Shown here: positions 1 to 7,857 of the stretch, one piece after another
How positions within the stretch are numbered: the first letter of the stretch is position 1
Layout: every line of letters begins with the position of its first letter
From: an uncultured Desulfobacterium sp.
GTDB taxonomy: Bacteria > Desulfobacterota > Desulfobacteria > Desulfobacterales > Desulfobacteraceae
Reading direction: 5' to 3'
Assembly: GCA_937124525.1 (NCBI GenBank)
Contig: CAKZLA010000008.1
Coordinates: 1-20,211, forward strand
DNA length: 20,211 nt
Translations under genes and position numbers: made by a program
The notes under the pieces: generated by a model
Told to the model about the DNA's origin: nothing
What the model saw: only the letters and a program-made list of their open reading frames with translations
The model's database searches: none

Positions 1-1
1 T

Positions 2-73
2 AATGAAATTAAAGACAAAAATTTAATTGAACTGGAACTGTATAATGAAGTTAATAAATTAGTGGATATATGA
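2..73 (+). CDS. C-terminal tail of an unidentified upstream gene (partial)
   Basis: An open frame enters from the left edge and gives 23 residues ending in NKLVDI before a TGA stop. The stop overlaps the ATG of the following methyltransferase gene (ATGATGA), the arrangement seen in translationally coupled genes. The tail is short, charged and leucine-rich, and is too short to identify. Because its neighbour is a DNA methyltransferase, this is plausibly another restriction-modification component, but that is inference only. The DNA is as AT-rich as the next gene, so the two probably arrived together. Confidence 0.5.
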   Translation, partial: NEIKDKNLIELELYNEVNKLVDI

Positions 74-1038
74 TGAAGGATAAGATAAAAGAAAAAATTT
101 TTTCACTAAATAATATAAATTGGGACTTTCATACTAAAGGTGTTCTTAGTAGAGATGATAAGAAGCCATTTGATAGTAGAAAATTCCATTGGTATCCGGC
201 AACATATATACCAGAAATACCATATTCACTAATTGAAATTTTAACAGAAGAAAATGATACAGTATATGACCCTTTTGCTGGTATAGGAACAACTTTTTTC
301 CAGACATTGATTTTAAATAGACAGCCTATAACCTCAGATTCTAATATTATAGGAATTAACTACATAAAGTCTTTAGCTGATATTATTTTAAATGATAATG
401 ATTTAAGTGTTTCACAGCAAAATATTATAAAGAAGATTAATGATTTTAACGAAGCAGATAATTATTTTGAATATTTATCAGATGAAAAATATTCTATTCT
501 TTCTCCTTGGTTTGAGAAGAAATCATTCAATGAATTGTCTTATTTGTATAAGATATACAAAGAAAGTGAAGGCTCCGTTAAAAAGATAATATATATATTG
601 ATTTCAGGTTTAATAAAAACCTCTTGTGCTCAACATAGAGGCTGGGGATATATTGCTGATAATGTTAAACCAAAAGAAGATGAATTTTTATATAGAGATA
701 TAATAGATATATTTTTAAAGAAATTATCACTATTCTTAAATGAATTGAAAATAGTACAATCAAATATTACGATTAATAAAAAACCTGAAAATGATTTGGA
801 CAATATAATATTTCAACATGATGTTGTTCAAAACATTCCTATACCTTCTAATACAGTAGATCTAATAGTGACATCACCCCCATATCCTAATATGATTGAT
901 TATTCTAAAAGCCAGAGATTATTATATTATCTGTTTGATTATGACATGAAAGAAGATTTAACAAAAGAAATAGGTGCACGTGCTTTTAGAAATAGAAAAC
1001 AATTGAAAAAAGTCTGGTTGAGGAACTTTCGAAAATAA
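70..1038 (+). pseudogene. DNA methyltransferase (N4-cytosine or N6-adenine type), 3'-truncated
   Basis: The product resembles S-adenosylmethionine-dependent amino-methyltransferases that modify DNA bases. Residues 67-75, DPFAGIGTT, match motif I (cofactor binding). Residues 268-278, TSPPYPNMIDY, match catalytic motif IV. About 190 residues lie between them, as in enzymes that place the target-recognition region between motifs I and IV. The SPPY form is common in N4-cytosine enzymes, but specificity cannot be assigned. The reading frame still looks like this family up to [10 protein letters not shown] (residues 301-310). It then becomes a short unrelated tail and stops, where family members normally continue with the remaining core motifs. 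The same bases open the out-of-frame chemoreceptor fragment, so the gene is most likely inactive. Base composition is strikingly AT-rich compared with the region from about 2.5 kb on, which suggests horizontal transfer. Two ATG codons stand in tandem at the start, and either could be used. Confidence 0.75.
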
Positions 1039-2246
1039 AAGTCGCCAATACCGGTAGCGTATTCGTTCTTAATTCAAAAGGGGATTATATTGTTTCAAGG
1101 AATGATAGAAATAATGGTGAAAATATTTGGGAAATAGAGGATAATAAAGGAACTTTTGTTGTTAAGCAGATCATAAAAAATGCAAAAGCGTTAAAAAAGG
1201 ATGAGATTGGAACGTTTAGATATTTATGGAGAGATAATGGGCAGGATTTTAATGCAAAATTAATACGAATGAAGTATTTTAAACCATGGGACTGGGTTAT
1301 TTGCGTTGGAGCCTACGAGGATGAATTTTTAAACGCAAAAGAAAGGATAATCAATTTAGGCAAACAAGCAAATTATAATATCATAACAACATCTTTCGTA
1401 ATTTTTTTTGCAACTATTCTTTTTGCTTTTTTCTTTGCTAAATATTTAGCTCGTAAAATTCAAAATACTACAGACGGCCTTGTTGAGAGTTCTGATAGGC
1501 TCGCCATGAATTCAACCATGGTCTCTTCTGCCAGTCTTAAATTGGCTGAAAAGGCTTCTCAGCAAGCAGCATCCATTGAAGAGACATCCGCCTCAATGGA
1601 AGAAATGTCTTCCATGACCAAACAGAATGCTGATAACGCTTTCCAGGCCAATTTACTAATAACCGATGCGAATAAGGTTGTGGGAACGGCGAATGATTCC
1701 ATGACAGAGTTAAACAGATCCATTGATGAAATAAATAAAGAAAGTGAAGAGACACAAAAAATTGTAAAAACAATAGACGAAATCGCATTTCAGACCAATC
1801 TTCTGGCTTTAAATGCTGCAGTTGAGGCTGCACGGGCTGGTGAAGCAGGTGCTGGATTTGCTGTGGTTGCGGATGAGGTCAGAAATTTAGCCTTAAATGC
1901 AACAGAGGCTGCAAAAAATACAGCTGGATTGATTGAGGGGATTGCAAACAAAATCAATCAGAGCTCTCAACTTGTTTCCAGAACGAATGGGGCTTTTGAA
2001 GAGGTCTCAAACACTACCCAAAAACTTGGAAACCTTGTAGCTAAGATCGCTTCTGCTTCAAACGAGCAGGCCCAAGGAATCGAACAGGTAAATATAACCA
2101 TTGGTGATATGGACAAAATTGTACAGCAGGTAGCGGAGAATTCCGAAGAATCCGCCAGTGCATCTAAAGACATGAATTCGCAAGCTGAATTTATGAAAAA
2201 CGAAGTAAATGAGTTGGCTTTATTGGTTGGTAAACCCCAAAAATAG
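1005..2246 (+). pseudogene. Methyl-accepting chemotaxis protein, 5'-truncated fragment
   Basis: This frame encodes the C-terminal part of a chemoreceptor. From about 1005 it reads as the membrane-proximal half of a Cache-type ligand domain ([18 protein letters not shown], then [18 protein letters not shown]). A transmembrane helix follows at about 1380-1450, then a very short HAMP-like linker (LARKI). The cytoplasmic coiled coil with methylation helices comes next, and the signalling tip is [20 protein letters not shown] near 1779-1838. The first transmembrane helix and most of the ligand-binding domain are missing, and in-frame stops lie just upstream (987-989, 993-995). An internal ATG at 1269 gives 325 residues, but I see no good ribosome-binding site before it, so expression is doubtful. 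A fragment starting there would keep one membrane helix and the signalling tip but lack the sensor. Confidence 0.8.
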
Positions 2247-2305
2247 TGCTGGATTGATTATGGTTGGGGGGGGTATTTCTTTTGGCTGGGCAGCTCCTGG
2301 CGTAA

Positions 2306-2434
2306 GGGGTTGGTCATAAGCTGGGCCACTATACGGGAAATAGAATTTCACTCTCCATAAGATATTGTAATAACGGGGTTTGATTTTTGTAATTAAAGTT
2401 TTATCACAAGATGGTCCATGTTATGACCAACCCC
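2306..2434. mobile_element. MITE-like element with 14-bp TIRs and 8-bp target duplication
   Basis: The left end GGGGTTGGTCATAA (2306-2319) is the exact reverse complement of the right end TTATGACCAACCCC (2421-2434). Similarity continues inward, giving 20 matches over the first 23 bases of each end. The 8-bp sequence TGGCGTAA stands immediately outside both ends (2298-2305 and 2435-2442), as expected for a target-site duplication. The 129-bp element has no room for a transposase, so it would depend on an enzyme supplied in trans. Several insertion-sequence families make 8-bp duplications, and I cannot assign the parent family. The exact duplication suggests a fairly recent insertion into the gap between the chemoreceptor fragment and the TatD-family gene. 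Confidence 0.75.
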
Positions 2435-2534
2435 TGGCGTAACCTTGATGATTCAATTTCTTTATGGCCGGTGTAATTTATGTTTGTTGTGTTTCCCCCC
2501 GGGAATTAAAACGGAATGAAGAGAGGTTCTCAAA

Positions 2535-3356
2535 ATGAAATTATGCGATGTGCATACCCACCTCCAGGACCTGCGTCTTTCAAGAAACATCCACCAGGTG
2601 ATGCACAGGAGTATGGCCGCAGGGGTGACCCACATGGTGTGCTGCGGCGTACAGGAGAGTGATTGGCATGGGGTTGTTACCCTGGCAGCACAGTATCCCG
2701 GTATTTTCCCGGCCTTTGGGCTCCACCCCTTGTTTATCTCCTCAAGATCACCGGACTGGCTGGATCGTCTTGAACAGCTTTTGCAGACAACCGGTGCTGC
2801 GGTGGGGGAGATCGGTCTGGACAGAAGCATTTCTCCCGGGAACGACGCGGAACAGATTTTTGTGTTTACATCCCAGCTTAAGCTTGCCAAAAAATACAAA
2901 AGACCTGTGAATATCCATTGCAGAAAGGCATTTGGTCTGCTGGCAGATCTTTTAAAGGAAAATGGAGGCCTGCCCCATGGCGGCGTGATTCATTCCTATT
3001 CCGGGTCAGCGGACATGGTAAAGGTTTTTGAAAAATCAGGGGCACACATCTCTTTTTCAGGATCATTGACCCGCCCCCGCAATAAAAAAGTCCGGCAGGC
3101 GGCCCGGGCCGTCAGTCTGGAACGACTCCTCATTGAGACCGATACACCGGATATTCTGCCCACCGGAGCCCCTGATGGGCTCAACGAACCCGTCCATGTA
3201 CATCTGGTGTTGAAAACCCTGGCCCAATTGCGGGAAGAATCCATCGAGGTCCTGGCCAATGCCACCTTTGCCAATACCATTCGTTTATTTAAGATCCATG
3301 ATAATGATAATGATCAAAATTCAGTCCTCGGTGTTCCGGGTGGTGGCATCCCATGA
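2535..3356 (+). CDS. TatD-family metal-dependent hydrolase
   Basis: The product, 273 residues, is a TIM-barrel metal-dependent hydrolase of the TatD/YcfH group, cytoplasmic enzymes linked to DNase activity and quality control. The family's metal ligands can be followed in order: DVHTHL (His7, His9), FGLHP (His64), GEIGLD (Glu92), NIHCRKAF (His128), VIHSYSG (His153) and ETDTPD (Asp203). Nothing catalytic is missing. The ATG follows GAGAGG at a reasonable distance. After the core ends near residue 253 there is a 20-residue polar, glycine-rich tail that is not typical of the family and seems to exist to reach the overlap with the next gene. The stop overlaps the start of the NlpC/P60 gene by four bases, so the two are probably co-translated. 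The true substrate of TatD paralogues is often unknown. Confidence 0.9.
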   Translation: MKLCDVHTHLQDLRLSRNIHQVMHRSMAAGVTHMVCCGVQESDWHGVVTLAAQYPGIFPAFGLHPLFISSRSPDWLDRLEQLLQTTGAAVGEIGLDRSISPGNDAEQIFVFTSQLKLAKKYKRPVNIHCRKAFGLLADLLKENGGLPHGGVIHSYSGSADMVKVFEKSGAHISFSGSLTRPRNKKVRQAARAVSLERLLIETDTPDILPTGAPDGLNEPVHVHLVLKTLAQLREESIEVLANATFANTIRLFKIHDNDNDQNSVLGVPGGGIP

Positions 3357-3847
3357 GGTCTATTCTTTTTATGGTTTTGGTGCTGTGTCTACCCGCCTGC
3401 ACCGGCGGTTTAACCGGACATGCCGGGACCCTTCCTCCGGCATCTCCTGCAAGATCTGTTGTAAAACTGGACCATGCAGACCAGACCAGACAAGCCCTCA
3501 TGAGCCAGTATAAAAAATGGGCAAACACCCCATACCGAAGTGGTGGCATAAGCCGGAAAGGGATTGATTGTTCCGGTTTGGTCCATATTATTTTTTTACA
3601 AAAATTTGGCATTGAACTGCCAAGAACCGTGGCTCATCAGGCCAGGCTCGGGAAAAAAATCAATAAAAAAAAATTGCAGCCCGGTAATCTTGTTTTCTTT
3701 AAAACCGGTGGCAGATCACGTCATGTGGGCATTTATGTGGGGAATCAGAAGTTTCTTCACGCCTCAGCAAAAAAAGGGGTCATTATTTCCACCTTGAAAA
3801 ATCCCTACTGGGCTCCCAGAATTTGGAAAGTCATTAAAGTAAAATGA
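3353..3847 (+). CDS. NlpC/P60-family lipoprotein, putative cell-wall endopeptidase
   Basis: The product, 164 residues, begins with a short lipoprotein signal peptide ending in LPAC, so Cys16 should be lipidated and the protein anchored in the cell envelope. The C-terminal two thirds is an NlpC/P60 cysteine peptidase domain, a family that cuts peptide stems in peptidoglycan. The catalytic Cys73 lies in GIDCSGLV, the catalytic His124 in SRHVGIYVG, and the third polar residue is His136 in FLHAS. It is the size of small Spr/NlpC-type enzymes, with no extra SH3 or binding domain. The start codon overlaps the stop of the TatD-family gene (ATGA), which supports translational coupling. Whether the coupling has functional meaning is not clear. 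Confidence 0.88.
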   Translation: MRSILFMVLVLCLPACTGGLTGHAGTLPPASPARSVVKLDHADQTRQALMSQYKKWANTPYRSGGISRKGIDCSGLVHIIFLQKFGIELPRTVAHQARLGKKINKKKLQPGNLVFFKTGGRSRHVGIYVGNQKFLHASAKKGVIISTLKNPYWAPRIWKVIKVK

Positions 3848-3918
3848 TTTCCCCCACTCTCTTTATTCTTTACAATCCTTGATCCGATTATTAAGGTGAC
3901 TCTTGATATTCTATGATC

Positions 3919-3948
3919 GGGCTCGGTTGAGCCTCGGTTATTTTTTTT
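3919..3948 (+). terminator. Possible rho-independent terminator after the NlpC/P60 gene
   Basis: GGCTC (3920-3924), the loop GGTT and GAGCC (3929-3933) form a short GC-rich hairpin. Seven bases later comes a run of eight T residues (3941-3948). It lies about 70 bases after the NlpC/P60 stop and before pepA, a sensible place for a terminator. The 5-bp stem and the gap before the T run make it weaker than a textbook case. Confidence 0.4.
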
Positions 3949-4011
3949 GTTTAAATTACGCAATGATGCCATCATCAAACCGCACATTGCCTACCAGGGG
4001 GTGCAATAACG

Positions 4012-5550
4012 ATGAAATCAACCCGATTAACTGTGACCCAGAAAAGTATTCATGATTTTAAAGGTGACCTGCTTGTGTTTTGCGCATTAAAACGGGAAAA
4101 TCAACTTCCCTGGTGTGATGATGAAATCATCTCCATGGTGACCCATGCCCATGAATTGGGTGATTTTTCCGGGAAAGATGATGAAACCCTTCTTTTTTAT
4201 CCGGAGCAGACCAACATGACCCCGGAATTTTCAGCCAGGCGGGTATTGATTCTGGGACTTGGCACAGAAAAGGAATTGGCAGATGACATAACAGTCAGGG
4301 AGGCCTTTCGAAGGGCCGGAGGGGTGATTGCCAAAACCGTTGAAAAAATAAAAGCCGGAAACATCATGATTCGTATTCCCACCCTGGCTATCTGTCCTTT
4401 TGAAGATATGGGAGAATGCCTGGCAGAGGGCATTGTTCTGGGGAATTATCGGTTTGATAAATATAAGAAAGAAAAACCGGAAGAAGACCAATATAAAGGC
4501 CTTAAGGATATTAAATTATTTTCTGAACAGAATCAGAGTGATCTTAAAAAAGGGGTTAAAAAGGGTGGCATAGCAGCCCGGGCAGCCTGTTCTGCAAGAA
4601 ATATGGCCAATGAACCCGGCAACGGCTGGACCGCTTCTGATTTTGCGGCCTATGCCGGTCAACTGGCTGAAACCTATCAGTTCAAGCTCAGTGTGCTTAA
4701 TACAGCGGACATGAAACAACTGGGCATGGGAGGCATCTTGGCCGTGAACCAGGGGTCCACCGAGCCGCCCAAGATGGTGATTCTGGAGTATCGCCCCACT
4801 GGAAAAACCGAGACCCTGCTCTTAGTGGGCAAGGGTATTACCTTTGATTCCGGCGGGGTCAGTCTGAAGCAGGCCCAGGGAATGGAGGAGATGAAATATG
4901 ATATGTGCGGAGGGGCCGCAGTGCTGGCCGCCATGGAAGCTGTGGGGCGGGAAAAGCCCAAACTGGGGGTGGTGGCCATTATCCCGGCCACTGATAACAT
5001 GGCCGGGGGCGGGGCCGTAAAACCCGGGGATATCATCCGCCATTACGATGGTTCCACCTCGGAAATCGTCAACACCGATGCCGAGGGCCGGATGATCCTG
5101 GCCGATGCCCTGGCCTATGGTATTAAAACTTTTGATCCCACCTGTGTGGTGGACATTGCCACATTAACAGGGGCTGCCATTATGGGACTGGGACACCATT
5201 ATTCCTGCCTTTTGAGTAATAATGACGCATTGGTCCAACTATTGGAAACTGCCGGAAAACGCACGGGGGAACCCATGTGGCGGTTGCCCCTTGGCAAAGA
5301 GTACAGCAAACAGATTGAATCCAAGGTGGCGGACATTAAAAATATTGGGGGTAAATCCGCGGGCACCATCACCGCCGCAGCCTATCTGGAGCATTTTGTG
5401 GGAAAAACGCCTTGGGCCCACCTGGACATTGCCGGAACCGCCTGGAACTTCACTGAAAAATCGTACATCCCCAAAGGCCCTTCCGGCATGGGGGTGCGTA
5501 CCTTCATTGATTTAATTCGTAACTGGGAAAAAGGTGCAGTGGGGGCTTAA
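4012..5550 (+). CDS. pepA: Cytosol (leucyl) aminopeptidase PepA, M17 family
   Basis: The product is a 512-residue M17 aminopeptidase that removes N-terminal residues from peptides in the cytoplasm using two metal ions. The metal-binding and catalytic residues are all present: Lys274 and Asp279 in GKGITFDSGG, Asp297 in KYDMCGG, and Asp356, Glu358 and Arg360 in NTDAEGR. The spacing is close to that of E. coli PepA. The N-terminal ~170 residues form the variable domain; the conserved catalytic domain follows through SGMGVRTF near the C-terminus. A purine-rich stretch containing GGGGGTG precedes the ATG. The gene stands alone after a likely terminator. E. coli PepA also binds DNA in Xer recombination; nothing here tests that role. 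Confidence 0.95.
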   Translation: MKSTRLTVTQKSIHDFKGDLLVFCALKRENQLPWCDDEIISMVTHAHELGDFSGKDDETLLFYPEQTNMTPEFSARRVLILGLGTEKELADDITVREAFRRAGGVIAKTVEKIKAGNIMIRIPTLAICPFEDMGECLAEGIVLGNYRFDKYKKEKPEEDQYKGLKDIKLFSEQNQSDLKKGVKKGGIAARAACSARNMANEPGNGWTASDFAAYAGQLAETYQFKLSVLNTADMKQLGMGGILAVNQGSTEPPKMVILEYRPTGKTETLLLVGKGITFDSGGVSLKQAQGMEEMKYDMCGGAAVLAAMEAVGREKPKLGVVAIIPATDNMAGGGAVKPGDIIRHYDGSTSEIVNTDAEGRMILADALAYGIKTFDPTCVVDIATLTGAAIMGLGHHYSCLLSNNDALVQLLETAGKRTGEPMWRLPLGKEYSKQIESKVADIKNIGGKSAGTITAAAYLEHFVGKTPWAHLDIAGTAWNFTEKSYIPKGPSGMGVRTFIDLIRNWEKGAVGA

Positions 5551-5608
5551 TTAACCTAACCCATATTTTATCAAAATGGGCGTTTGACACGTCCTTTAGG
5601 ATGGATTT

Positions 5609-6226
5609 GTGAAATTATTATTATTTTGTGATGTTCACTGTGATGAAAATCGTTGTAAACACATTGTCGAGCTGTCAAAACAGGCAGATGTGGTTATTGG
5701 TTCCGGCGATTATGCAACCTTTCGTAAGGGACTTGATGACACCATAGGATATCTTTCTCCCATTGAGACACCTACTTTTCTGGTTTTTGGCAACCATGAA
5801 AGCCAGGAAGAACTCTCCCATGCCTGCCGTGGATGGGAATCCGCCCGGATTCTCCATGGAAAGGCAGCCACCGTCCATGGCCAGGCTTTTTTTGGCATTG
5901 GGGGCTGCACACCGGTTACCCCCTTTGGTGACTGGTCCGTGGATGTGCCCGAGGAAACAGCCGGTGAACTGCTTGAAAAGGCTCCGGAAAACTGCATTCT
6001 CATTACCCATTCCCCACCCTTTGAATGTCTGGATCTGGCCAATAATAACCAGCACCTTGGCAGCCGGGCCATTCGTAAATTCATTGAAACCAGAAAGCCG
6101 GGTCTTGTGGTGTGCGGTCATATCCACGAAACCTGGAAATGCCGGGATACCATTGGAACGGTGCCGGTGATTAACCCCGGCCCAGGGGGAATTTTGCTTG
6201 AATATCCTGACTCCTTTCATGTATGA
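5609..6226 (+). CDS. Calcineurin-like metallophosphoesterase
   Basis: The product is a compact 205-residue phosphoesterase with the classic two-metal signature. It shows DVH (Asp8, His10), SGDY (Asp34), FGNHES (Asn62, His63), LITHSPP (His134) and VCGHIHE (His171, His173). No signal peptide is present, so it should act in the cytoplasm. The predicted start is GTG at 5609, preceded by AGGA; the metal-binding DVH lies only eight residues in, as usual for this fold, so a later start would destroy it. Small members of this family act on cyclic nucleotides, nucleotides or model phosphodiesters, and the real substrate cannot be deduced. It is followed by a ~120-bp leader and modF on the same strand. 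Confidence 0.88.
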   Translation: MKLLLFCDVHCDENRCKHIVELSKQADVVIGSGDYATFRKGLDDTIGYLSPIETPTFLVFGNHESQEELSHACRGWESARILHGKAATVHGQAFFGIGGCTPVTPFGDWSVDVPEETAGELLEKAPENCILITHSPPFECLDLANNNQHLGSRAIRKFIETRKPGLVVCGHIHETWKCRDTIGTVPVINPGPGGILLEYPDSFHV

Positions 6227-6244
6227 TTGGGCAACCCAAACAGT

Positions 6245-6308
6245 AATTCTAACTTTTGGTCCGGAATTCGGGTGTCATGAACCACCCGGAGTATACAAAA
6301 TTAGAATT
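6245..6308 (+). promoter_or_regulatory. Candidate structured leader upstream of modF
   Basis: The gap before modF contains two nested inverted repeats. The outer arms are AATTCTAA (6245-6252) and TTAGAATT (6301-6308), a perfect 8-bp match. Inside them TTCGGGTG (6267-6274) pairs with CACCCGGA (6283-6290), 8 bp with one G-U, around an 8-base loop. Internal loops of 14 and 10 bases separate the stems. The structure ends about 40 bases before the TTG start of modF and about 25 before its likely Shine-Dalgarno sequence. It could be a cis-acting RNA or an operator palindrome. I do not see the long conserved pattern of the Moco RNA, so no known class is claimed, and no U-run makes it a terminator. 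Confidence 0.35.
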
Positions 6309-6348
6309 GTTGACTTAATAAGATCTGCATTGACCGGAGAAACTGCTT

Positions 6349-7764
6349 TTGAAGATCCAACATCTCAGTTACGCGGGGAAAAACAGCCACACCCTCACCA
6401 TTGATTACTATGAATTGCCCCCTGGAGAATCCCTTCTGGTGTGCGGCAGAAACGGCAGTGGGAAATCCCTGCTGGCGGGCATTTTTACTGGGGATATTGA
6501 GCCGGATCAGGGTATTGTGGATCTCCCTCCCCTGGTGGGTTTTTTGGGGTTTGCCCTGGAGGACCAGATCCTGGAGCAGGACCGGAAAATGGATTGCAGC
6601 GAGGAGATGGAAGGGGGCATTGACTGGGGGCGCACCGCCGGAGAAATTGTCGGAGACGGTCCTAACCGGAATGGTGCCATTGACCTGTCGGGCATCAATA
6701 ATCTTCTGGAAAAACCATTTAAAATCCTGTCCACCGGAGAGATCCGCAAGGTGCTCATGGCCCGGGCTTTGGCATCAGGTCCAGATCTTCTCGTCCTGGA
6801 TGCCCCCTATGCAGGTTTGGATATTCAATCCCGGGGACAGCTCACCCACATTATTAATACCATCATCGCCCAGGGTACCGCCGTCGTTCTGGTGGATTTC
6901 TATCACCCGGACCTGCCCCGGGCCATTGAAAACATGATCTACCTTGAAAATGGGAAAATTGCCCTGGAAGGAAAGCGTGGTGCCGTGGTGGACTCACAGG
7001 AATGGGCGGATCTGAACCGCCATGATATTAGTGTGCCCCACCACCTGCCCGATTGTTTCACCTATGATCACCTGGACCCCCATCTTCCCTTTGTCCAGGC
7101 CAAAGATATCTCAGTGGCCTTTAATGACAACCCCGTTTTCAGTAATTTGAACTGGACCTTCAACCCCGGGGAAAACTGGCATATCCTGGGCCCCAACGGC
7201 TGTGGGAAATCCACCCTGTTAAAACTCATTTCCGGTGACAGTACCAAGGCCTATGGCCAGGATTTGACCCTGTTTGGTATTAAAAGGGGAAGTGGGGAAA
7301 GCATCTGGGATATCAAACGGCATTATGGCATTGTGGGGGCGGAATTGCACCGGGATTACCGGGCAGGCACCACCTTGCTTGGGGTGGTGGTTTCGGGTTT
7401 TTTTGACACCATCGGCCTTTACGATACCCCCACTGCCACCCAGATTGCCGTGGCTAAACAGTGGATTCATCTGCTGGGTCTTGGGGGAAGGGAACAGAAA
7501 TATTTTTCCACCCTTTCCTATGGAGAACAGCGCCTGGCACTCATTGCCCGGGCCGTGGTCAAGCTGCCCCTGATCCTTATCCTGGATGAACCCTGTCAGG
7601 GCCTTGATAACATTAACCGCGCCAGAATTCTGGCCCTGATAGATTATATCAGCGCCAACAGTAACACCCACATTCTGTTTGTGAGCCATGATCCCAGGGA
7701 TCACCTGGAGTGCCTGACCCATCAGCTGAAAATCCAGGATTTTACCTTAACGGATCCAGTGTAA
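6349..7764 (+). CDS. modF: ModF-like protein with two fused ABC ATPase domains
   Basis: The product, 471 residues, holds two ABC nucleotide-binding domains in one chain and no membrane segment, like E. coli ModF (PhrA), which is linked to molybdate transport or handling. The first domain has Walker A GRNGSGKS, signature LSTGE and Walker B LLVLDAP. The second has GPNGCGKST, LSYGEQ and LILILDEP. Similarity to ModF is strong over DLTLFGIKRGSGESIWDIK, which matches a characteristic ModF segment, and over the LSTGE(I/T)RK region. Oddly, the catalytic glutamate after Walker B is alanine in the first domain (Ala152), so only the second site should hydrolyse ATP normally. The start is TTG at 6349, with GGAGA about ten bases upstream. 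No modA, modB or modC gene is within view. The molybdenum role is known for the family and inferred here. Confidence 0.85.
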   Translation: MKIQHLSYAGKNSHTLTIDYYELPPGESLLVCGRNGSGKSLLAGIFTGDIEPDQGIVDLPPLVGFLGFALEDQILEQDRKMDCSEEMEGGIDWGRTAGEIVGDGPNRNGAIDLSGINNLLEKPFKILSTGEIRKVLMARALASGPDLLVLDAPYAGLDIQSRGQLTHIINTIIAQGTAVVLVDFYHPDLPRAIENMIYLENGKIALEGKRGAVVDSQEWADLNRHDISVPHHLPDCFTYDHLDPHLPFVQAKDISVAFNDNPVFSNLNWTFNPGENWHILGPNGCGKSTLLKLISGDSTKAYGQDLTLFGIKRGSGESIWDIKRHYGIVGAELHRDYRAGTTLLGVVVSGFFDTIGLYDTPTATQIAVAKQWIHLLGLGGREQKYFSTLSYGEQRLALIARAVVKLPLILILDEPCQGLDNINRARILALIDYISANSNTHILFVSHDPRDHLECLTHQLKIQDFTLTDPV

Positions 7765-7857
7765 ACATTCAGCCCGTAACGTTTTATTCATCGGTATAGA
7801 TGGCGATAAATCAGAGAATTTTTTTACTGACGATATTAACGAGAAAACAGGTATATT

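Noticed and set aside
1269..2246. Intact short chemoreceptor starting at ATG 1269
   Set aside because: Sensor-domain coding sequence continues upstream of this ATG in the same frame and no ribosome-binding site precedes it, so a truncated gene is the simpler reading.
5559..5579. Terminator after pepA
   Set aside because: CCCAT...ATGGG forms an AT-rich hairpin but no T run follows.
6227..6348. Moco riboswitch before modF
   Set aside because: The gap is shorter than that RNA usually is, and I could not find its conserved segments; only two nested stems are visible.
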